Origin: Pseudomonas typographi
GTDB lineage: Bacteria; Pseudomonadota; Gammaproteobacteria; Pseudomonadales; Pseudomonadaceae
DNA length: 64,000 bases
Reading direction: 5' to 3'
Assembly (NCBI RefSeq): GCF_014694385.1
Contig: NZ_JAAOCA010000026.1
Location: forward strand, 1 to 64,000
The translations under genes were made by a program, and so were the position numbers. Below are positions 1-9,726 of the stretch, one piece after another. The notes beneath the pieces are model-generated. The model saw only the letters and a list, made by a program, of their open reading frames with translations, did no database searches and was not told the origin of the DNA. Position 1 is the stretch's first letter, and each line of letters opens with the position of its first letter.

Positions 1-2728
1 CGATGGATTGGCCCACGTCCAGCCAGTAATCCGCGTTAGGCGGCGGGGTTTCCTCGGGCACGTCCTGGGTGGCCTGGTAGATCCTGTTCCCGGCCACCAC
101 CATGTCGCCAGTGGTGTAGGTCTGGTCTTCCTTGTAGGCCGACAGGCCATCGAGCGCGGCAACTTGGTCGGCAAGATCGGTGATCTTTTCGTTCAACTCC
201 TGGCTCAGTTCGGTTTCGCTGATCTGGCCGGCCAGGTAATCGAGGATAGGGCTAGCATCAGAGCTGGATTGCCCCATCACGCCAGTGCCCGCCGGGTACC
301 AGGGGCCCACATTGCCGGTGCGGTCCACCAGGCGAGCCCAGAAGAAGAACGTCACGCCGGCGGCGAGGCCCTGCAGGGTGTACTCAGCCTGCGGGTAGGC
401 CAGATCGCTAAGCTTGGTCGCATCGTCCAGGCTGTTGGTGGTGCCGTACCAAAGCTCGGTGCGCTGGGTATCTTCGGCGCCGGCCGGGAAAGCCCAGGCG
501 GTACGGATGCCGAAAACCAAGCTGGTCGTAGTGAGGCTGGCGACTGCCGGGGGCTCGCCTTCCTTGCCATTGAGCTGGGTGAGGTCAGAGGTTCGCCAAA
601 TCGATGACACATCGTAAGCGCTCACCGCGCGCACGCGAGCCAGGTAGGCGCCCGCGTAGATGCCGGTGATGTCCACGCTGGTGGTACCGGTGCGCTGTAC
701 CTTGATCCAATTGCCGCTGTCTTTGCGCTACTCGACGTCGTAACCCACCGCGCCCGCCACCGCAGGCCAGGTAATGGTCATGGTGCTGATCGCGAGGCCC
801 TGGTCGATGGCATAGTTCGAGGTCAGCGTGACACTGGCCGGCGCTGCTACCGTGGTGATCGGAATCACGCTTATCGGGCGATCTTCCAGGCGTGCACCGC
901 TGTCGATGTTGGCGTATTTGCTCGGCTCGTACTGCAGGGCGGTGATATCGAACCTGGCCGCCGTCGTGCCGCTCGCGGCATTTCGTTTCACCGTCAGAAC
1001 ACGGTACAGCGGAATAGCCAGGTCGTCGGAGTCCAGCGCCCACACCAGCTGCGCCCCTGGCGCCTCACTGTAGGCGGTGGTCACGGTGATCACGCGCCCG
1101 GCGACGCTTTTCACGGTACGGGCTTGGGCTTGGCCGCTGGGCAAGTTAATGATCAGCCGGTCACCGGCCTTGGCCTGAGTGTCACGGTCCAGCGTCACTG
1201 TAGTGGATGTGGCCGCTGAGATTCGCCCGCCCACCGGCCGACCCGCCAGTAGGGAGTCGGCGATGGGAATGACGTACCCAGGAAGCGGAATTTCCCCCTC
1301 CATCCCCGTCGAGAACGAAACGGTGCGGTCCTGGTTGTTGCTCAGCACCACCCATTTTCCGCGCCGCTGGGCCTCGGATGCGCGCGTACAGCCAATCGCA
1401 CTGATCTCGGTTGGCTTGTCGCCGTAGCGCCGCTGCAGCGCCAGGTCGGCGTAGGGAATGACGTCGGTATCGTAGTTGTTATCTGGGTTGTCGTAGCTCA
1501 CCAGTGCCCGGGTATAGCGGGTCTTCGCCGAGGCGCTGCCGTAGGTGAACTTGCCATCGATGACGTTCGCCCGGGTGAATACATAGTCCATGTCCTGGGC
1601 GCGCGGCATGTCGGCCTGCATCACCAGTTGCCCTTGGGCCCAATAGGTCATGCCGCGGTATATCGCCGAGATGTCGCGCAGCAGGCTCCAGGCATCGGCC
1701 TTGCCCTGGATGTTCATGTCGCAGAGGAATCGCGGCTCTTGGGCGCCCAGGCCGTTGTCCACCAACTGGTCGCAGTACTGCGCAATGCGGTACAGCTCCC
1801 ACTTATCGACCATCCACGATTTGATGCGCTTGCCCAGGCCAAAGCGGTCTTGGGTGCAGATACCGTAGGTGATCCAGGCTGCGTTATTGGTCCAGGCCTC
1901 TTTGAGCGTGCCGTCCCACGTGCCGGTGTAGGCACGGGCAACAGGGTCATAATTGCTCGGCACCATCCAGCGGCGGCCTTCGGTGTCTACCGTCACCGCC
2001 GGGATATTCGTGAACTGTTCGGCATCGAACTCGATGTACAGCAACGCGGTATTCGGATAACGCAGCTTGGCGTCGATCACCTCGGTGATGCCGGCCACCA
2101 GCATGGTGTCGGCGATGCGGTTGCTGTTCTGGTTGGCGGTCAGCCGACGCAGGCGGAGCTGCCAGCCGCTGGTGGCCGTGGGCAGATCAATGCGGCGCGA
2201 GCGCTCGTAACGCGTTGTGGTCTTGCCATCCACCGCTTCGTTCAGCACCTCCTGATAGGCGCCGCCGTCGGTGGCCACGTCGATGGCGTACTGGATGCGG
2301 TAACCGCCAACGTTGCCTTCATCGTCCTGGGATTGCAGCGCCGGCCAGGCCATGCGCACGCGTACCGCCGATAATTGGGTATTGGTGATCGAGCGCGACC
2401 ACGGCGTGTCGCTGCGTAGCTCAACGTTGACCGTGGTTTCGTTCTCGACCGAGGGGATGCCGGGAATGTAGCTCTGCTCGACGCTGCCCGGCCGCCAGTC
2501 CCAATTGACGTTCGGGAAGTTGACGTTGCCGCTGGCGTCCTCGATCGGGGTGTTGTCGAGATAGATATCCCGAGCGGTGGGCGTGCCGTCGAACTCGCCC
2601 TCACCCACGGCAATCAGGATCTTGGCCAGGTTAGTGGAGCGCAGGCTGTCGGAGGCCTCCACGGGAGTCTTGGCCTTGCTGCTGCCGCCTTTGGCGCCGC
2701 GGATGTCGATGTGCTCTGCTGCGCCCAT
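1..2728 (-). pseudogene. Prophage tail tip protein J, interrupted by an amber codon; 3' end outside window
   Basis: Central tail-fibre/host-specificity protein of lambda-like siphophages. The N-terminus has the family's opening: an I-R-G-A-K-G-G-S-S motif, a D-S-L-R-S segment and an A-V-G-E-G-E-F segment. A good Shine-Dalgarno (GGAGGAAAG) precedes the ATG at 2728. The frame is open for 666 codons, then meets TAG (plus-strand cta at 728–730). Past the stop the same frame stays open to the window edge and encodes sensible fibronectin-like sequence, so one nonsense change, plausibly TGG to TAG, splits an otherwise intact gene. The amber is seen directly; loss of function is inferred. Confidence in the J identity is high. 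Confidence 0.88.
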
Positions 2729-3023
2729 GCTTTCCTCCGGGCATAAAAAATGACCGCTGTCAAGTCTTCTTCGAGATCAGGCAGTGGCATGAAAGGTCTT
2801 ACGGGGCAACAGGTTAGGCCAAATTTCGGCCATCGAGTGCTCTTGCTACCTTCCTGGCTAGGTGCCGCATAGGCGCTTCGCGGTAGCAAGCCAAAGGGCG
2901 GCACAGCGGGCAAGGTAGTACCGTCATGATAGCCCTGGCTTGTCGCAAGGGACCTCTCAAATCAAAAGCGCAGCCGGTGGGCTGCTTTCGACTTCCGGAC
3001 GGTGGTGGGATGCGTCCACATCA
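2729..3023. other. Gene-free stretch holding the left prophage/ICE junction
   Basis: No convincing gene. The part next to J (to about 2920) reads as prophage sequence upstream of J. The part near 3024 abuts the truncated DUF2274 gene of the conjugative element. The usual tail assembly gene upstream of J is absent, so the junction lies here. I see no inverted repeats, target-site duplication or transposase at the boundary, and cannot fix the breakpoint without a relative for comparison. Confidence 0.5.
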
Positions 3024-3178
3024 TCAATTTGACTTCGGCGGCGGCGCCTTGCTCACCCCTCCCTTCCTGAATCCCCGATCCCCAGCCATGAACGCCTCCA
3101 GCATGTGCGGGATTAGCGTCACGGCATCAACTGCCTCGCCATACGCCTGCGCGTGTACTGCGGCGTACCGGCCGGATC
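3024..3178 (-). pseudogene. DUF2274 gene remnant (3' part) of a second trb cluster
   Basis: The last 50 or so codons match the intact DUF2274 gene at 6466–6726, sharing R-Y-A-A-V-H-A-Q-A-Y-G and the L-I-P-H-M-L-E-A-F-M-A-G-D-R-G-F block, but end in a different C-terminus. The 5' half is missing. Sequence runs straight into the middle of a trbI copy at about 3178, with a short ggcgta/ggcata similarity at the join. This suggests an internal deletion of roughly 400 bp relative to the intact arrangement. Confidence 0.8.
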
Positions 3179-3786
3179 GGCCCCGACCAGGTTGTCGAGC
3201 GTGAGCGAAGACGCGTCGGGCAGGATGATCCGATTCCACACCACCTGCACGCGGCTCTGCCCGTAGCTCACCTGGCTGTTGTAGCGGCCCAGAATGCGCG
3301 AACCCTGCGGGATCAGCAAAAAGCGCACGGTAACCGTGTCATAGACCGGCTCCGTTACCGTGGCGATCACATCGCCCGGCAAATCCGACTTGATGTCCGT
3401 CACCAGTGCCCCGGCGATGACTGTCCCGGCCATCACCTGATACGGCGAAGCAGGCATTTGCAGATTGCCGGAATTACGGGTTTCCGCAGTTCCGGCTTTC
3501 TGGAACGCCTCTTTCTGGTCTTGCCGGTTCTGCACCGCCGTCGGGTCGGTAGGCTGCGCCGCCGTCGAGGCCGGTCCGGCCGCCATCGGGTCGAACGCCG
3601 CATTGGCGGCGAAGCCCGGCGCGGCAGCGGAGGCCTGCGACTGCGCCACCGGCGCGGTCTTCTGCGTGCCAGAGCGGAAGAACACCGATGATGCCGCGGC
3701 CGCTTCGGCTTACTTGCGCAGCGCGTCGTTCGGGTCGTTGCCAGGGGCCGCGTAGGCGGCCGTCAGCGGCTGCTGCGACTTCGTAG
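3179..3786 (-). pseudogene. trbI (VirB10-like) internal fragment with a nonsense codon
   Basis: Matches the middle of intact trbI at about 7036–7655 with many scattered substitutions. It therefore comes from a diverged relative rather than a recent duplication. Both ends of the gene are lost: the C-terminal coding part at the join with the DUF2274 remnant, and the N-terminal part where similarity stops near 3786. An in-frame TAA (plus-strand tta at 3710–3712) stands where the intact copy has a Glu codon. It is a relic with no expected function. Confidence 0.85.
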
Positions 3787-4020
3787 CCTCGGCCACTTGA
3801 TCGCAGACTTTGACGTGATTTCCACTCGAACTGGTGCCCGTAGGTTTTTGCCGACGGATCAATGTTCAACCGTATTACGGGTAGCATTTAAGCAAACGAA
3901 AATTCAATTTATAGTTGGCGGATACACTAGAATCGTCTTCGGTTACGAATCCGCCCGGAGCAGACGCGCGCAATCCACTGTGACGCAGAAATTATAGTTA
4001 TAAGAATATGAGATAAAGAC
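3787..4020. other. AT-rich intergenic leader upstream of the Nudix gene
   Basis: About 230 bases with no gene, clearly AT-richer than the trb DNA on the left. The base-composition change at about 3800 marks the start of the Nudix–MFS cargo. It must contain that pair's promoter; a TAGAAT-like −10 lies near 3929–3934, but no strong −35 matches it. I cannot support a specific promoter call. Confidence 0.4.
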
Positions 4021-4701
4021 ATGGAAAGCGACCGGAAAATTTCTTATGCTGCTCAATTTCACACCTCCCTAAAAGCGATAATACGTGGTGTAGAAGATAT
4101 TCGTATTCCTACCTCACTGGATTGGCCTGCTGCGAAACTAAGCCTTGCAGACAACGATGGACGGTGGAAGTTTTCTGCAGTTTTGGTGGCGATCGTGGCA
4201 CGGAATGAGCCATCTATTCTGCTTACACGGCGTTCGTCGGGGCTAAGTGAGTATTCGTCGCATGTCAGTTTCCCAGGTGGACGGCCGGAGGAGTCCGACG
4301 GCAATGTTGGCATGACGGCTCTGCGCGAAGCTTTCGAAGAAATCCGCCTTGAGCCCGGTGCGGTCCAACTCGTCGGGTGTTTGCCAATTCACAAAACAAG
4401 AAAGCGCAATCACGCTGTTTTTCCTGTTGTCGGCATAGTGACGGATAAAGCCGCCTGGGAGGCATCGCCTGCGGAAGTCGCAGAGATATTCGAGATCCCG
4501 TTCACAACGCTACTGAACCCGGAGCTTCCAAGGCAATACACCGATGGAGAGCGCACGGGCTCTTGGTACTGGGCAGATCAAGAGCATGACATTTGGGGAG
4601 TGACCGCGGTCATACTCAAATCACTTGCAGGATTAGCCCATCCTTCCATTTCCGGCGCGGATCTGCGTCAGGACCGAACTCACCGAACCATCCTTCGATA
4701 G
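4021..4701 (+). CDS. Nudix hydrolase, CoA pyrophosphatase (NudL-like)
   Basis: 226 aa. The Nudix box runs from Gly86–Gly87 to about residue 110, with L-R-E-A-F-E-E-I in the catalytic helix. It is preceded by L-L-T-R-R-S and V-S-F-P-G-G, the extra signature of the NudL/CoA-diphosphatase branch (established family knowledge). Such enzymes cleave CoA and its esters to 4'-phosphopantetheine derivatives and 3',5'-ADP. The gene ends 13 bp before an MFS pump gene on the same strand, so the two are probably cotranscribed. Base composition is lower in GC than the flanking trb DNA, which fits acquisition as a unit. The substrate may be a different nucleotide conjugate. Confidence 0.82.
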   Translation: MESDRKISYAAQFHTSLKAIIRGVEDIRIPTSLDWPAAKLSLADNDGRWKFSAVLVAIVARNEPSILLTRRSSGLSEYSSHVSFPGGRPEESDGNVGMTALREAFEEIRLEPGAVQLVGCLPIHKTRKRNHAVFPVVGIVTDKAAWEASPAEVAEIFEIPFTTLLNPELPRQYTDGERTGSWYWADQEHDIWGVTAVILKSLAGLAHPSISGADLRQDRTHRTILR

Positions 4702-4714
4702 GCTAAGCCGCTTC

Positions 4715-6109
4715 ATGACAACTACAGCCGAAGCCAATGAAGAAGGATTCGAAATACCGCGGCGTTATTTTGCAGCGGCCGCGATTCTGATCGGCGTGCT
4801 AATGTCGTCCCTGGATAGCTCTATTGTCAATATTGCGCTGCCGACCATCGCAGCCGATCTTGAGGTCAGTTCAGCCTCTGTCATCTGGGTCGCGAATGGG
4901 TACCAGGTAGCCAGTGCCGCGACCATGCTTATCTGTGCATCTCTCGGCTCAAGAATCGGTGAAAGACGCTTTTACACTATAGGGCTGGTGTTGTTTACGC
5001 TTGCATCACTTGGTTGCGCACTGGCCTCCACTTTCACTGCTTTGGTGACGATGCGAGTCATCCAGGGGCTCAGCTATGCTGTGCTGATTAGCGTCGGTTA
5101 TGGCCTCTACCGCGTGATCTTCCCAGCAAGTTCTTTGGGGACGGTTTTTGGCCTGAATGCGCTCACATTTGCTGTAGGAACTGCCCTTGGCCCAGCATTG
5201 GGCGGGCTGATCGTCTCTTACGCATCGTGGCCGTGGTTGTTCTACATCAATATCCCTTTTGGGATAGCGGCTATCGCATTTTCAGTCGTGTCCTTGGGAG
5301 AGGACACGCACAAGGCGCATGGCTTTGACGTGTTCGGTGCGGTGACCTCCGCTGCGGCGCTTGGTCTCTTTGTGCTCGCCGTCGACCAAATAGGACGATG
5401 GGGCAATTACACCGTTCTCCTGCTCGTTGTCGTATCGGTGGTGCTGATGTATTTATTTGGCATCGGTCAAACCAGGGCCAAGAATCCACTTTTACCCTTG
5501 GATATTTTTAGATCCCGCCGGTACACATTCGCAGTACTGACATCTATCACGATGTTTATTTCACAGGGAATGGCGCTGGTTGCACTGCCTTTCGTCCTGC
5601 AGCACACATATGCCTACAGCGTCCTGGATTCCGCGTTCATATTTACGCCTTGGCCAATGACGGTGGCACTGTGCGCCCCGCTTGCCGGGAGATTGACGAA
5701 TCGTTTTAATGCGACTCACGTATCGAGCATCGGCGTATTGATTTTTTGTCTGGGAATGGGGTCTCTCGTCTTTTTGTCGGAAAATCCGACTGCTGGAGAC
5801 TTCCTATGGCGCGTCGCGCTATGCGGTATGGGATACGGTTTTTTCCTCCCTCCAAATAACAAGGAAATGTTCGAAAACACGGCAAAAAACAGAACTGCCA
5901 CTGCTTCGGGCGTGCTCTCGACGGCGAGAACGACAGGCCAATCCATTGGGGCTGCTCTGGTCGCGGTGGTGATTGCACTTATGGGCGGATTGAGCGGAAG
6001 TGCCGAGGGGCAATTCTCGGTATATGTATTTTCTTTGGCCTGCGCCATATCTGCGCTCTCATTGCTCGCCAGCATGGCGCGCATTTACAACGGCATGACC
6101 AAGATTTAG
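4715..6109 (+). CDS. MFS drug/solute efflux transporter, DHA2 (14-TM) type
   Basis: 464 aa, hydrophobic throughout. Early motif L-D-S-S-I-V-N-I-A-L-P-T-I (residues about 34–46) is motif D1 of the EmrB/QacA DHA2 family. G-S-R-I-G-E-R-R is the motif A loop and G-T-A-L-G-P-A-L-G-G is antiporter motif C. It is expected to be an inner-membrane proton-coupled exporter; the substrate is not inferable. It follows the Nudix gene by 13 bp, so the pair may be a small resistance or detoxification unit. It lies between two relics of a collapsed trb region. Confidence 0.85.
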   Translation: MTTTAEANEEGFEIPRRYFAAAAILIGVLMSSLDSSIVNIALPTIAADLEVSSASVIWVANGYQVASAATMLICASLGSRIGERRFYTIGLVLFTLASLGCALASTFTALVTMRVIQGLSYAVLISVGYGLYRVIFPASSLGTVFGLNALTFAVGTALGPALGGLIVSYASWPWLFYINIPFGIAAIAFSVVSLGEDTHKAHGFDVFGAVTSAAALGLFVLAVDQIGRWGNYTVLLLVVVSVVLMYLFGIGQTRAKNPLLPLDIFRSRRYTFAVLTSITMFISQGMALVALPFVLQHTYAYSVLDSAFIFTPWPMTVALCAPLAGRLTNRFNATHVSSIGVLIFCLGMGSLVFLSENPTAGDFLWRVALCGMGYGFFLPPNNKEMFENTAKNRTATASGVLSTARTTGQSIGAALVAVVIALMGGLSGSAEGQFSVYVFSLACAISALSLLASMARIYNGMTKI

Positions 6110-6130
6110 CGCACTTCTAAATTGACAGGA

Positions 6131-6300
6131 TCAGAACTTCGGTGGCGTCTCGGAACGCGTATAAGGCACCTTGCCGTCACCGAAGAAGCGCCGGTTCGTG
6201 GCCTCGGCAGCTCGATTGCGCAGCACGTCGCCAAGCATGGCGCGATCGGTCTTGCATTGCTGGCGCACCTCTTTCAACCACGCCGGATTGGTAGCGAGAT
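6131..6300 (-). pseudogene. EexN-like entry-exclusion lipoprotein, 3' fragment
   Basis: The C-terminal 55 or so residues match the intact EexN-like lipoprotein at 19006–19269: L-K-E-V-R-Q-Q-C-K-T-D-R-A, then R-F-F-G-D-G-K-V-P-Y-T and a P-P-K-F end. The signal peptide and lipobox half is missing. It starts 22 bp after the MFS stop. With the DUF2274/trbI relic at 3024–3786 it brackets the Nudix–MFS cargo in the order expected of a trb region from which trbG–traG has been lost. The sequence from 6301 to 6465 shows no gene. Confidence 0.78.
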
Positions 6301-6465
6301 GACGTAGTCGCCCCTGCAAAACCCGTTCGGGATGACACGAACTCCCGGTTTTGGTATCTGGACGGGATGTTTTCTGGAGTTCGCAGCCCGATGTCTAGGC
6401 CCGATTTCTTCCGTTCCCGGCTCGATGCGATGGTCGACGTTCGTCCCCGAGTCTCTGCTCAAAAC

Positions 6466-6726
6466 TTACAAGCGCTCCTTGAAGTTAGGGGATTGCGGTC
6501 TCGTGACCTCAGGCTTGTCCCGTCGTCTGAATCCTCGATCCCCCGCCATGAACGCCTCCAGCATATGCGGGATCAGTGTCACGGCATCGACCGCCTCGCC
6601 ATACGCCTGCGCGTGTACTGCGGCGTAGCGGTCGAGGTCAGCTTTCAAGCCGATCGGGCATGAGAATGTGACCTTGGTACTCTCGGTCTTGGGCAGCGGG
6701 CCGAGCCGCAGCTTGCGCGTCGTCAT
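6466..6726 (-). CDS. DUF2274 protein following trbI
   Basis: 86 aa, small and charged. It has a predicted RHH-like start (T-K-V-T-F-S-C-P) and a helical middle. DUF2274 genes commonly sit directly after trbI in Tn4371-type elements; their role is unknown. I prefer the ATG at 6726, which has a GGGGA about 7 nt upstream, over the TTG at 6732. The trbI stop ends 3 bp upstream, so translation is probably coupled. It is the last gene of the trb operon here. Confidence 0.8.
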   Translation of the reverse strand: MTTRKLRLGPLPKTESTKVTFSCPIGLKADLDRYAAVHAQAYGEAVDAVTLIPHMLEAFMAGDRGFRRRDKPEVTRPQSPNFKERL

Positions 6727-6728
6727 CG

Positions 6729-7994
6729 TCAAGTCCCCTTGTTGAAGAACAACGGCTGGTAGGGCAGCAGCACCAAGTCGCGGTTGGCGATGATGCGAAC
6801 CGGCAGGCCCGGCCGCTCGGTCAGCGTCGGCTGGATGTTCATGTTGCGACGGGTCATCTCCTGCCCGACCTGATTGATGCTGTCCTGCGCGCTATCGCGC
6901 CCGGCAATGATGATGCGGTCGCCATCCTGGCGGTTCTCCGGCGCGGCCAGCTCGGCACCGACGCCCAGTAGCGTGGTCAACGCGGCGCCAGCGAAGATGC
7001 GGCCCCAGTGGTAGTCCACGTCGTCTTCCAGTCCGGCATAGCCGGCCGGGTCGGCTCCGACCAGGTTGTCGAGCGTGAGTGAAGACGTGTCGGGCAGGAT
7101 GATCCGGTTCCACACCACCTGCACGCGGCTCTGCCCGTAGCTGACCTGGCTGGTGTAGCGGCCCAGGATGCGCGAACCCTGCGGGATCAGCAGAAAGCGC
7201 CCAGTCGCTGTGTCATAGACCGGCTCCGTCACCGTGGCGATCACATCGCCTGGCAAATCCGACTTGATGCCCGTCACCAGCGCCCCGGCGATAACCGTCC
7301 CGGCCATCACCTGATACGGCGAGGCCGGCATTTGCAGATTGCCGGAATTACGGGTTTCCGCAGTTCCGGCTTTCTGGAACGCCTCTTTCTGGTCTTGCCG
7401 GTTCTGTACCGCCGTCGGGCTGGCAGGTTGCGCCGCCGTGGAGGCCGGCCCGGCCGCCATCGGGTCGAACGCCGCATTGGCGGCGAAGCCCGGCGCGGCG
7501 ACGGCCTGCGACTGCGCCACCGGCGCGGCCTTCTGCGTGCCAGAGCGGAAGAACACGGACGATGCCGCGGCCGCTTCGGCTTCCTTGCGTAGCGCATCGT
7601 TGGGGTCGTGGCCGGGTGCCGCATAGGCGGCCGTCACCGGCTGCTGCGACTTGACGATGGCCGGGCCAAGATCGCCCGGCAGCGGCGGCCCCAGCTCGGG
7701 CACCTTGGGCGGCAGCTTGGAGTAGTCCGCCGGCAGCGCATCCAGTCCTTCGGACTTGGAGACGCGATCGACGTTGTAAAGCTCGGTCTGCTCGCTGGCC
7801 CCGCGCCGCTGCGGTTGCAGCGACCACATCAGCGCGCCGAGTACGGCGACCGACAGGCCGCCGGCGAGGATGGCCAGCGTGCGCCGGTTCAGGCGCGTGA
7901 CCGGGCGCGGCTGGGCGCGCAGCGCCACCGCCTCGAGCGCGATCTTGCCCGCCGCCTGCGGCGCGGCGAGGTCGGGAGTGTCGTCCTGGCTCAT
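6729..7994 (-). CDS. trbI: TrbI, VirB10-like T4SS channel protein
   Basis: 421 aa. It has a short cytoplasmic N-terminus, one TM helix at about residues 43–60 (T-L-A-I-L-A-G-G-L-S-V-A-V-L), a Pro-rich periplasmic stalk and a C-terminal β-barrel domain with the D-L-P-G-D-V-I and S-R-I-L-G-R-Y segments typical of TrbI/VirB10. It links inner- and outer-membrane parts of the conjugation channel and senses energy from the ATPases. It is the eleventh gene of the traG–trbI operon, starting 2 bp after the trbG stop. A diverged, broken copy lies at 3179–3786. Confidence 0.95.
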   Translation of the reverse strand: MSQDDTPDLAAPQAAGKIALEAVALRAQPRPVTRLNRRTLAILAGGLSVAVLGALMWSLQPQRRGASEQTELYNVDRVSKSEGLDALPADYSKLPPKVPELGPPLPGDLGPAIVKSQQPVTAAYAAPGHDPNDALRKEAEAAAASSVFFRSGTQKAAPVAQSQAVAAPGFAANAAFDPMAAGPASTAAQPASPTAVQNRQDQKEAFQKAGTAETRNSGNLQMPASPYQVMAGTVIAGALVTGIKSDLPGDVIATVTEPVYDTATGRFLLIPQGSRILGRYTSQVSYGQSRVQVVWNRIILPDTSSLTLDNLVGADPAGYAGLEDDVDYHWGRIFAGAALTTLLGVGAELAAPENRQDGDRIIIAGRDSAQDSINQVGQEMTRRNMNIQPTLTERPGLPVRIIANRDLVLLPYQPLFFNKGT

Positions 7995-7996
7995 TG

Positions 7997-9001
7997 TCAG
8001 TTCCTCCGCGCCACGCCGTCAGTGCGCTCGATCCGCACCACGTCACCACCATCGCCGCCCAGGCGCAGTTCGGCCGCGCCAAAGAGGCGATCCACGATGT
8101 AGTACGGCGAACGGAAACGGTAGTTGACGAGCTGGCCGTCACCCTGCGCGCCGATGACGAACAGCGGCGGCAGTTCGCCCTGGGCGATACCCGGCGGAAA
8201 CTGGATATAGACCTTCTCGCCATCATCGAAGGCCCGCTGCGGCTTCCACGGCGGATTGCTGCCGCTGATCGCGTAGCGGAAGCGGATCTTCTCCAGCGCC
8301 AGGCCGGTATCGACCGGCGCGGCGGCGCTGGCCGCCTGCGACTGGCGCTCCAAGGCCAGCATCCGGTCTTTCGGGTAGTCCCAGGACACCGAGGCCATCC
8401 ATGCCTTCTCGGTCGAGGTCAGTTCCAGCAGGTACGTCCGGCGGCTGGTGGTGATGACCAGATTGGTTTTCAGGCCCGAGCGAGTGGGCTTGACCAGCAC
8501 GTTGACGCGCAGCGCCTCGCCGCTGCCGCTGGACGTGTCGCCGACGATCCAGCGCACGGTATCGCCAGCGGCGACAGTCACCAGTTCCTCGCCGGGCTGG
8601 AGCGAAACCACGGTGACGCGCCCCGGCGCGGCATAGACTTGATACAACGCGCCGTCGCTGTACGGCCACACCTGAATCGCGTTGACGTAGCCCTCGCGGG
8701 TCGGCGCGATACGCGCCTCGGCATTGGCGCGCGAGACGCGCACCTTCTCGTCGGCCGGCTCCGGCACGGTCACTGCCTCGTCCAGCTCCGGCAGCGGCTT
8801 CAACTGCGCCGGCAGCGCCAGCGGCTCGGGCACGGCGACGACTTCGACCGGCTTGGGCGGCTCGGGTAGCGGCTGCGCCTGCACCGGCTCATCGAGCGAG
8901 GTGGACGGCGGTGGATTTCCCTGCGAGGCGCAGCCCAGCAATGACGACGTGGTGGCCGCGAACACCAGCACGAAAGCGTAAAAGCGGAAAGGCAGGTTCA
9001 T
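7997..9001 (-). CDS. trbG: TrbG, VirB9-like outer-membrane core protein
   Basis: 334 aa from the ATG at 9001; this start overlaps the trbF stop (ATGA), so an upstream in-frame start is unlikely. The N-terminus is a signal peptide ending in a lipobox-like L-L-G-C, so it may be a lipoprotein. A Pro-rich linker follows, then the VirB9 β-domain with V-I-Q-V-W-P-Y-S-D-G and the C-terminal D-G-E-K-V-Y-I-Q-F-P segment. It forms the periplasmic/outer-membrane core with TrbI. Confidence 0.93.
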   Translation of the reverse strand: MNLPFRFYAFVLVFAATTSSLLGCASQGNPPPSTSLDEPVQAQPLPEPPKPVEVVAVPEPLALPAQLKPLPELDEAVTVPEPADEKVRVSRANAEARIAPTREGYVNAIQVWPYSDGALYQVYAAPGRVTVVSLQPGEELVTVAAGDTVRWIVGDTSSGSGEALRVNVLVKPTRSGLKTNLVITTSRRTYLLELTSTEKAWMASVSWDYPKDRMLALERQSQAASAAAPVDTGLALEKIRFRYAISGSNPPWKPQRAFDDGEKVYIQFPPGIAQGELPPLFVIGAQGDGQLVNYRFRSPYYIVDRLFGAAELRLGGDGGDVVRIERTDGVARRN

Positions 9002-9702
9002 GGCTTGGCTCCTTCGGAGGAATCCAGTTCGCGGCTCCACGACAGGCCATTGACGTAGATCCCCAGTGGGTTCTTGCGCAGGCGCTGTTCGGTGCGCGGG
9101 GTTTGCAGGACAGTGGAAAGCACGGCGTTCCAGCGTTCGGTGCCAGCGGGCGCGCCATTGACGAACCGCTGCTCCGTCCAGCGGACGTTGAACGAGGCAT
9201 CGCTGGCGCGCGTGACGCTGGTGATCTGCACCGTCACCGACTCGCTGCCGACGCGGGCGAACGGATCGTTCTTGCTGGCGTAGTCGTTGAGCACGGCCGC
9301 GCCGCGGTCGGTGGTGTAGTCGTAGGCATCGAGCCAGTTCTGCCGCACCACGATGGGGTCAATCGACAGCGAGCGCACCAGCGTCACGAAGCGCGCCAGG
9401 TGATGCGCGATCTGCGCATCGGCAGGCCGGTACGGCGTGGCCGCTTCACCCACGGCGCGCACCTGGCCGGACTGATCGACTTCGATGACGTAGGGCGTCA
9501 CGATGGACTGCGCCGAGCGCCACACCAGGCCGCCGGCCATCAGTAAAGCCAGCACCAGGCAGCCGAAGGCCATCAGCCGCCAATTCTTCGCCTGCACGCG
9601 GGCCGAGCCGATACGCTCGTCCCACACCTGCGCGGCGGCTTGATACGGGGTGGCAGGCTGCGGCGTATCGGCATAGCGCACCTGCGGTCGTTTGAATCGC
9701 AT
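8998..9702 (-). CDS. trbF: TrbF, VirB8-like T4SS assembly factor
   Basis: 234 aa. A cytoplasmic N-terminal 45 residues is followed by one TM helix (L-M-A-F-G-C-L-V-L-A-L-L-M-A-G-G), then a periplasmic NTF2-like VirB8 domain. The length fits the TrbF family. It nucleates assembly of the channel in the inner membrane. It overlaps trbG by 4 bp and lies 24 bp after trbL. Confidence 0.93.
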   Translation of the reverse strand: MRFKRPQVRYADTPQPATPYQAAAQVWDERIGSARVQAKNWRLMAFGCLVLALLMAGGLVWRSAQSIVTPYVIEVDQSGQVRAVGEAATPYRPADAQIAHHLARFVTLVRSLSIDPIVVRQNWLDAYDYTTDRGAAVLNDYASKNDPFARVGSESVTVQITSVTRASDASFNVRWTEQRFVNGAPAGTERWNAVLSTVLQTPRTEQRLRKNPLGIYVNGLSWSRELDSSEGAKP

Positions 9703-9726
9703 GGTCAGTTCTCCTTGTGAATCGCT

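Noticed and set aside
3024..3786. Treating the left trbI/DUF2274 copy as a recent tandem duplication
   Set aside because: Many scattered substitutions, different C-terminal end and different flanks show it derives from a diverged relative.
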